Assembly: GCA_963674805.2 (NCBI GenBank)
Contig: CAXXNY010000016.1
Location: 682,001 to 746,000, forward strand
Reading direction: 5' to 3'
Length of the DNA stretch: 64,000 nt
DNA from: CALMFG01 sp963674805
Lineage (GTDB): Bacteria; Bacillota; Clostridia; Christensenellales; CALMFG01
Below, piece after piece: positions 59,162 through 64,000 of the stretch. The notes beneath the pieces were generated by a model. That model saw only the letters and a program-made list of their open reading frames with translations. It was not told the DNA's origin and made no database searches. Position numbers and translations under genes: made by a program. The first letter of the stretch is position 1, and each line of letters opens with the position of its first letter.

Positions 59162-59748
59162 AGGCGCAGAACCGCTATACCCCCCTTACCTCGGGTATAG
59201 CGTGTAGCGCCCGAAACCGTTTGTGCCCCTCCGTGTGATACATGCCTCGCGCACGTGACCCCCCCTCCCCTACCAGGGGGTATGAAAAAGTTTTAGGGAA
59301 GATAAACGGAAACCGGTTGCGCTCTCGCCCGTGAAAAAATTCCCTTTATCAAGATAAAATCTTAATAAGCAGATATACCCATATAAATATTCATATACAG
59401 ACAATATGATTCATAACAACATCGCACGTGTCGCGCGACATGGCGGCGTGCGTGCGCAAATTTCAAGATAAAATATAGTCAGCAATAGTATCATTATTGT
59501 CAGAATTATTAGGCATACCATAGACGTATGGAGTTGTTCTATATCGTTTGAACTGTAAAGACTGAATTTAATAAGTTTTGAACAATGTGAATGTTAATAA
59601 ATAAAAGTTGAAATTTATTAGAATTTTCTAATATTGGTCTTATGGATTTCTCATTTATCAATCTGATAATAGAGCTGATTTTAAAAAAATATTGTGTGTA
59701 TTACTCGGCATAGCGAAATAGAAATAATTTAAAATGTAAAGGGAAAAA
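59162..59748. other. Gene-free region with palindromes at the right side of the second element
   Basis: No credible gene in 587 bp. A 10-bp inverted repeat CGCTATACCC / GGGTATAGCG (59173-59182 / 59193-59202) follows the last gene and may be a terminator or Rep nicking hairpin. A CCCCC/GGGGG hairpin lies at about 59259-59281. A GC-rich island of about 40 bp near 59423-59458, in otherwise AT-rich DNA, has the 12-bp palindrome TGTCGCGCGACA. CAAGATAAAAT occurs at 59350-59360 and 59464-59474. I found no copy of the tRNA 3' end here, so the element's right border is not located. Confidence 0.5.
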
Positions 59749-60888
59749 ATGAACACAAAAAGATTAATCATCCTTATACTTTCAATGATAATCACAGCTG
59801 TTTTTGTTTGCACAGGGGTTGTGGCATGGAGATTAAAAGAAGCTGCAAAGAATCCAGTATCCGTTTTTTTTGGCGATGAAATAATTGTACCGGATGCGAC
59901 TAAAAGCAGTGATCAGCCCAGAATACCCGACGTTGACCTTGTATTAAAAGAAAGATCATATAAAAAGAAAGATAACATCTTATCAATCGCCATTTTAGGC
60001 AGAGATGCAACGCCTCCTGAAGAACAAAGAGTAGATGGCGGAAACACGGATATCATGATTGTCGTTGCGATTGATCTGATTACCGGCGATGTTAAGGCGA
60101 TATCAATACCACGCGATACGATAGCTCATATTTATCACTCTAAACACGCATCGCCTGAAATCGACTTAGAATATTTCCACAAACTGAATGGAGCCTACGG
60201 GGCAGGTGGACCAATGAATACGGATGAGGTACAACTCTCAAATTCAGTACGGTGCATCGAGGAACATTTAAATACTTTTGGGACATTTGATGTATCCATC
60301 GATAAATATATTGAAATTTCATTAGTCGGATTAAGGGAATTAACAGATATTGTCGGAGGCGTAGAGATAACACTGGACAACGGAATTCCTGGAGTGGGAT
60401 CCAGCGGGCAAACGGTTAAGCTCAACGGAAAAACCGCGATGACTTTTGTAAGAGACCGGTATAACTTCGGAGGTGACCTAGGCAGGGTATCAAATGCCCA
60501 GAAATATATAAGATCTCTGGCGAAAAAAATTCAGACAATGGGGATAACTGAGATTGGGACACAGATTGCAACAACATTTATAAAGGAAAATTTAATGCGG
60601 ACAAATTTATCCCCTGAAGAGATTGCGGCGTTGGCAGGGCTCTTATCAAACATAAAAATCGATGGCGTTCCAATTACAACGATTCCGGTCAAAGAAGAAA
60701 ATGATATTGCTGGATTCAAGGATTACTTAAAAACATACGATTTTGACTATCAGGCGTTTTATGGTGCGGCAAAGTGGGAAACGCTTGATATATTGCCTGA
60801 TAACAGATACTCATTTGGTTTTTTTACAGACTATGATGCATTGGAAACTATCATGCTGGATACATATTATGATGAAATAGTGCAATAA
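59749..60888 (+). CDS. LytR-CpsA-Psr (LCP) family protein
   Basis: A 379-residue membrane-anchored phosphotransferase of the LCP family, which attaches teichoic acids or capsule to peptidoglycan outside the membrane. One N-terminal transmembrane helix (about residues 7-28), then the LCP domain with ILGRDATPPEEQRVDGGNTDIMIV, the Arg/Asp-rich AISIPRDTIAHI near residue 122, KLNGAYGAGGP near residue 145, and VRDRYNFGGDLGRVSNAQKYI near residue 230. All substrate-phosphate-binding Arg/Asp residues of these motifs are present. It is more AT-rich than the backbone genes, so transfer with the element next to it is possible. Confidence 0.9.
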   Translation: MNTKRLIILILSMIITAVFVCTGVVAWRLKEAAKNPVSVFFGDEIIVPDATKSSDQPRIPDVDLVLKERSYKKKDNILSIAILGRDATPPEEQRVDGGNTDIMIVVAIDLITGDVKAISIPRDTIAHIYHSKHASPEIDLEYFHKLNGAYGAGGPMNTDEVQLSNSVRCIEEHLNTFGTFDVSIDKYIEISLVGLRELTDIVGGVEITLDNGIPGVGSSGQTVKLNGKTAMTFVRDRYNFGGDLGRVSNAQKYIRSLAKKIQTMGITEIGTQIATTFIKENLMRTNLSPEEIAALAGLLSNIKIDGVPITTIPVKEENDIAGFKDYLKTYDFDYQAFYGAAKWETLDILPDNRYSFGFFTDYDALETIMLDTYYDEIVQ

Positions 60889-61277
60889 TATCTGATAATA
60901 GTTCAGTTTCAAAGATTATTGCTTATACTTTAAAAGATATTTAAAAGTAGAATTTTATAGGTTTCAAAGCAGAAGACGTAGATTGATGACATGATTGATG
61001 AAGTATTGGTGGCGGTACAGTCAGGAAGTCTGGGTATTTTTGATAATGCGAATATGCCGTAAGAAAACTGTAAAAAATATTTTATATAATAAAGGCTATA
61101 GTTCTTGCAGCGAAATTTTCTATGCTATTATGCAGGGCACTCGGAAGGCTTGGATAAATCTGGTACTAGCTTTTTTATTTCAGCGGCGATTAAAACTTTA
61201 TATGATATACTTATAATTATGGAAGAGAGATAGAAATATCAACTAGATAAAGTATTGTGTTTAAATGAGGTCAAAAA
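60889..61277. other. AT-rich spacer of about 390 bp, probably a decayed gene
   Basis: The only open frames are short and lack ribosome sites: one of 24 codons from 60991 (MIDEVLVAVQSGSLGIFDNANMP type) that looks protein-like, and one of 73 codons from 60995 in another frame. This suggests a remnant rather than a working gene. A promoter for the two-component system must lie toward the right end, but I see no convincing consensus. Confidence 0.35.
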
Positions 61278-61976
61278 ATGAGTATAAAAAATATTCTAAT
61301 TGTCGAAGATGATACCGCACTTGTGCGCATCCTGGAATTAGAGTTTAAGCATGAAGGATATACGTTTGATACTGCTAAAGACGGTCGAATAGGGCTCGAC
61401 TTATTTGAAGAAAATGATTATGAGATTATTATACTTGACTTAATGCTGCCGGTTATTTCTGGCATTGAGTTGTGCAGAAAGATACGTCGCAATTCAAACA
61501 CCCCAATTATTATGTTAACCGCAAAGAGAGATGTTTCAGACCGCGTGATTGGACTAGACATGGGTGCGGATGACTATCTCACAAAGCCATTTGAGATGGT
61601 GGAGCTGTTGGCTAGAATACGGTCTGCGCTTCGGAGAACCAGGCGGGATCAAACAGAATTACCCAAAATCACGATTGGGGACTTAAGCATCAATCCACTG
61701 ACCAGAGAAGTAACAAAGCAGGAAGTGAATATTGAGCTGACTAAGAAAGAATATGAACTGCTTGAGTATCTGGCAAAGAATAATGGAATTGTGTTAACTA
61801 GAGACCAGATTATCAGTGAGGTTTGGGGATATGATTTTGTCGGAGATACCAATGTCTTAGATGTATACATCAAATATTTACGAGATAAGGTGGATTATCC
61901 TTTTGAAACAAAAATGATTCAAACTGTCAGAGGCGTAGGCTATACGCTGAAGGAGCAAGACCATGAAAAGGGCTAA
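61278..61976 (+). CDS. OmpR-family response regulator
   Basis: A 232-residue DNA-binding response regulator. The receiver domain has acidic residues in ILIVEDD, the phospho-acceptor Asp in IIILDLMLPVISG near residue 54, Thr in IIMLTAKRD and Lys in DDYLTKPFE near residue 104. The C-terminal winged helix has IELTKKEYELLEYLAKNNGIVLTRDQI and RGVGYTL. It overlaps the sensor-kinase gene by 14 nt. Likely targets include the adjacent PepSY-protein gene, but no operator is identified. Confidence 0.94.
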   Translation: MSIKNILIVEDDTALVRILELEFKHEGYTFDTAKDGRIGLDLFEENDYEIIILDLMLPVISGIELCRKIRRNSNTPIIMLTAKRDVSDRVIGLDMGADDYLTKPFEMVELLARIRSALRRTRRDQTELPKITIGDLSINPLTREVTKQEVNIELTKKEYELLEYLAKNNGIVLTRDQIISEVWGYDFVGDTNVLDVYIKYLRDKVDYPFETKMIQTVRGVGYTLKEQDHEKG

Positions 61977-63333
61977 ACTGAATACGCAAAAAATATCGTT
62001 CAGACTGACCTTTAAATATTCGGTTTTCTTTTTCAGCACCCTTATTGTTATGAGTGCAGCTGTTTTATTTGGCATCCGGTACTATTTATTTGATCAGGCC
62101 AAGAGCCAGATAGAGAGCGTAAAGCAATCAATTTTGCAGGAAATTGAATCTGGGGAGCCCTTTAACCGGCTTGATTTTGGCGAAGTGGCAGAGATGTATG
62201 AAAACGTTGAATTATATGTACTTCTGAATGATGATCGCATCTTTGACAATAGGGAGCAGTATGATATTGATATTCCCGAAGAAGCAGTGGGTACAGCTAT
62301 AAAATTAAGCGGGGGCGGGAAAAGCATACTTTATGCGACAATTCATTTGGTTAATGATAAAGAAGATAAGCTTAATGTCCAACTCATCAAAAATTTAGAT
62401 AACGAAAGAGATTTTATCAAGGTTCTATTAATTATCCTTACAGGTGTTGATACCGTCTTTATATTTGTTTCGGTATTTTTCGGGTTTTTTATGAGTAAGC
62501 GGGCATTGAGACCGATAGAAAAAATAACCAAGCATGCGCAGGAAATCAGAGTGGGAGATTTAAGTAAGCGCCTTACAATCAGCGGGCCAGATGACGAATT
62601 GAAACGGCTTGCCGAGACATTTAACGCAATGATCAGCAGCATTGAGGTCGGTTATGAAAAACAAAATCGCTTTACTCTGGATGCGGCACACGAACTCGCA
62701 ACGCCCCTTGCCGTTATTAACGGGTATGTGGATATTATCCGACGGTGGGGTAAAGATAATCCGGATGTTTTCACGGAAGCGATTACCGCAATAAAAAAAG
62801 AAATTACTAACATGAATAAACTTTTGAGTACATTGCTGCAATTAGCTAAAGGCGATAATGAACAGATTAAGTTAGAGAAGGTGCAGTTTTGGCTAAATGA
62901 CCTGATGGATGAAGTGGTTAAGGATAGCCGGATTATTTATGAAAATGTTGAGATTGGTTGTGAACCCAATGAAAAGATCGAGGTTCTTGCCGACCAACGC
63001 TTAATTAAACAAATGCTGCGCGCGATTATCAGCAACAGTATAAAATATGCGAAAGATACCTGCAATATAGAAATTTCAAGCTGCCAGAAGAATAATAAAG
63101 CGATAATTAAAATTAAAGATAACGGAATAGGCATTGGACAAGATGCACTGCCGCATATTTTTGACCGGTTTTATCGCGTGGATAAAGCACGAACACGGGA
63201 TACCGGCGGAGCAGGGCTCGGACTTTCTGTGGTAAAAATGATTGTGGAACGGCATGGGGGTGAAATCAATGTCGAAAGTACGATTGGTGAATACACAACC
63301 TTTATCATTCAAATACCGATTCTTGATTCATAG
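61963..63333 (+). CDS. Sensor histidine kinase
   Basis: A 456-residue membrane kinase with two transmembrane helices (about 18-40 and 158-180) framing an extracellular sensor of about 115 residues. A HAMP domain follows (ALRPIEKITKHAQEIRVGDLS), then HisKA with the phosphorylated His in LDAAHELATPLAVINGY near residue 243, and a HATPase_c domain with N box ISNSIKYAKD, G1 DNGIGIG and G2 GAGLGLSVVKM. It is the partner of the response regulator just upstream. The signal is unknown; PepSY proteins beside such pairs often act as signal or protease modulators. Confidence 0.94.
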   Translation: MKRAKLNTQKISFRLTFKYSVFFFSTLIVMSAAVLFGIRYYLFDQAKSQIESVKQSILQEIESGEPFNRLDFGEVAEMYENVELYVLLNDDRIFDNREQYDIDIPEEAVGTAIKLSGGGKSILYATIHLVNDKEDKLNVQLIKNLDNERDFIKVLLIILTGVDTVFIFVSVFFGFFMSKRALRPIEKITKHAQEIRVGDLSKRLTISGPDDELKRLAETFNAMISSIEVGYEKQNRFTLDAAHELATPLAVINGYVDIIRRWGKDNPDVFTEAITAIKKEITNMNKLLSTLLQLAKGDNEQIKLEKVQFWLNDLMDEVVKDSRIIYENVEIGCEPNEKIEVLADQRLIKQMLRAIISNSIKYAKDTCNIEISSCQKNNKAIIKIKDNGIGIGQDALPHIFDRFYRVDKARTRDTGGAGLGLSVVKMIVERHGGEINVESTIGEYTTFIIQIPILDS

Positions 63334-63445
63334 CATAAATAAGAAAACTCTCAGATTCATCTCAGTAAAATTTCATATTTGCCCTTTAAAGTATTAGCTG
63401 TTGGAGAATGACTCTGACATGCGATAAACAGAAGGGAGAACAAGT

Positions 63446-64000
63446 ATGAAAAAAATCACGTTTACGAAAAAAACAGTATTGCTAGCGGCACTTATATTGC
63501 TGGCGTCAATAGGCGTTGCGATAGGAATTTCGGTCATTGGCGAGAATCCGGTTGTGTATGCCGCAGAAAAAGAAGACCGCAATGATGAAGAACCGATAAC
63601 GGTTAAGGTTAAACTTTCTGAAGATGAAGCGGTTGCAATCGCGGCTGAATCAGTTGATGCTAACGCTAAAGTTATTTATGTGGAACTGGAAGATGAAAAC
63701 GGCACAATTGTTTACAGCGTTGAGATGACACAGAACGGTAAGAAGTTTGAGGTCAATGTTGACGCAAATTCTGGAAAGATTATTAAGTCAGGTGAAGATG
63801 TTGAATATGAAGGCGCTGACGAAGAAGACAATGAAGACGGTGACGAACCGGTAAACGTCAGTGTCAAATTGACACAAAGCGAAGCGGTTGCGATTGCGGC
63901 TGCCTCGGTCGATTCTGGTGCCAAGATTCTTAATGTAGAGTTAGAAGATGAGAATGGCGTTATCGTTTATGGGGTTGAAATGACGCTAAACGGAAAAGAA
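63446..64000 (+). CDS. Exported PepSY-repeat protein (cut by window end)
   Basis: The frame opens at ATG 63446 with AAGGGAG upstream and runs past the window end, giving at least 185 residues. A signal peptide (about residues 1-32, ending near VVYA) is followed by two PepSY domains of about 85 residues each that are very alike: LSEDEAVAIAAESVDANAKV ... NGKKFEVNVDANSGKII, then LTQSEAVAIAAASVDSGAKI. A highly acidic linker (DEEDNEDGDE) joins them. PepSY domains are found in inhibitors of secreted proteases. Location 112 bp behind the kinase gene suggests control by this two-component system. Confidence 0.85.
   Translation, partial: MKKITFTKKTVLLAALILLASIGVAIGISVIGENPVVYAAEKEDRNDEEPITVKVKLSEDEAVAIAAESVDANAKVIYVELEDENGTIVYSVEMTQNGKKFEVNVDANSGKIIKSGEDVEYEGADEEDNEDGDEPVNVSVKLTQSEAVAIAAASVDSGAKILNVELEDENGVIVYGVEMTLNGKE

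Noticed and set aside
1..64000. CRISPR arrays, transposase genes and rRNA genes
   Set aside because: I looked for regularly spaced repeats, transposase motifs and rRNA signatures and saw none; the only tRNA is tRNA-Ser.

Overview
The window is the replication-origin region of a Bacillota genome, most likely from a Clostridia-type anaerobe. The evidence is the gene set and order: rpmH-rnpA-yidD-yidC-jag on the plus strand, and dnaA-dnaN-recF-remB-gyrB-gyrA on the minus strand, with genes pointing away from about 14.5 kb on both arms. Other markers of the phylum are Rex, a T-box leader on metG, a DUF951 protein, YugP, VanW-domain proteins and UPF0210. Base composition is mid-GC in the backbone and clearly more AT-rich between about 52.5 and 64 kb. 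No ribosomal RNA is present, so I do not name a genus.

Layout. 1-5.5 kb: mnmG (cut by the window edge), mnmE, argS, then lepB, a DUF951 protein and an MscS channel. 5.6-14.5 kb: gyrA, gyrB, remB, recF, dnaN, dnaA. DnaA boxes lie upstream of dnaA. A box next to a GC cluster, a TAG/TAA trio array and an AT-rich stretch lie between dnaA and dnaN, so the origin looks bipartite. 14.9-21.4 kb: rpmH to jag, a phosphohexomutase, an AI-2E-type permease, and a heme-type pair (cytochrome b5-like lipoprotein plus a four-helix histidine-rich membrane protein). 21.4-27 kb: tatD and metG behind a T-box, a methyltransferase, UPF0210 and an ACT protein. 27-34.2 kb: a cell-envelope block of two VanW-domain and two VanY-type carboxypeptidase genes, with an orphan structured RNA transcript in the middle. 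34.2-48.9 kb: YjbQ, Rex, paired chromate-type transporters, PrsW, a divergent metal/siderophore/B12-type ABC importer with a palindromic operator, murA, a frameshifted ferritin, pyrG, MBL and DUF1934 proteins, a CARDB-like surface protein, YugP and a small acidic protein.

49-59.5 kb is an integration hot spot. An intact tRNA-Ser(GGA) is followed by a 5.2-kb island that ends in a second copy of the tRNA 3' half. Each end of the island carries a pair of short direct repeats with a 12-nt period, as expected for integrase arm sites. The island carries a NAD salvage set (NrtR-like Nudix regulator, PnuC, NadR) and, at its right end, two paralogous small genes separated by gene fragments. A second element begins immediately after the tRNA fragment. 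It holds a HEPN-like orphan gene, a tyrosine integrase, an excisionase, an orphan DNA methyltransferase, a single-tyrosine HUH Rep and a RinA/sigma-like regulator. I could not find its right attachment site in the window.

59.7-64 kb: an LCP-family ligase, an OmpR-type two-component system and a PepSY-repeat protein cut by the window end. This could be backbone or cargo of the second element.
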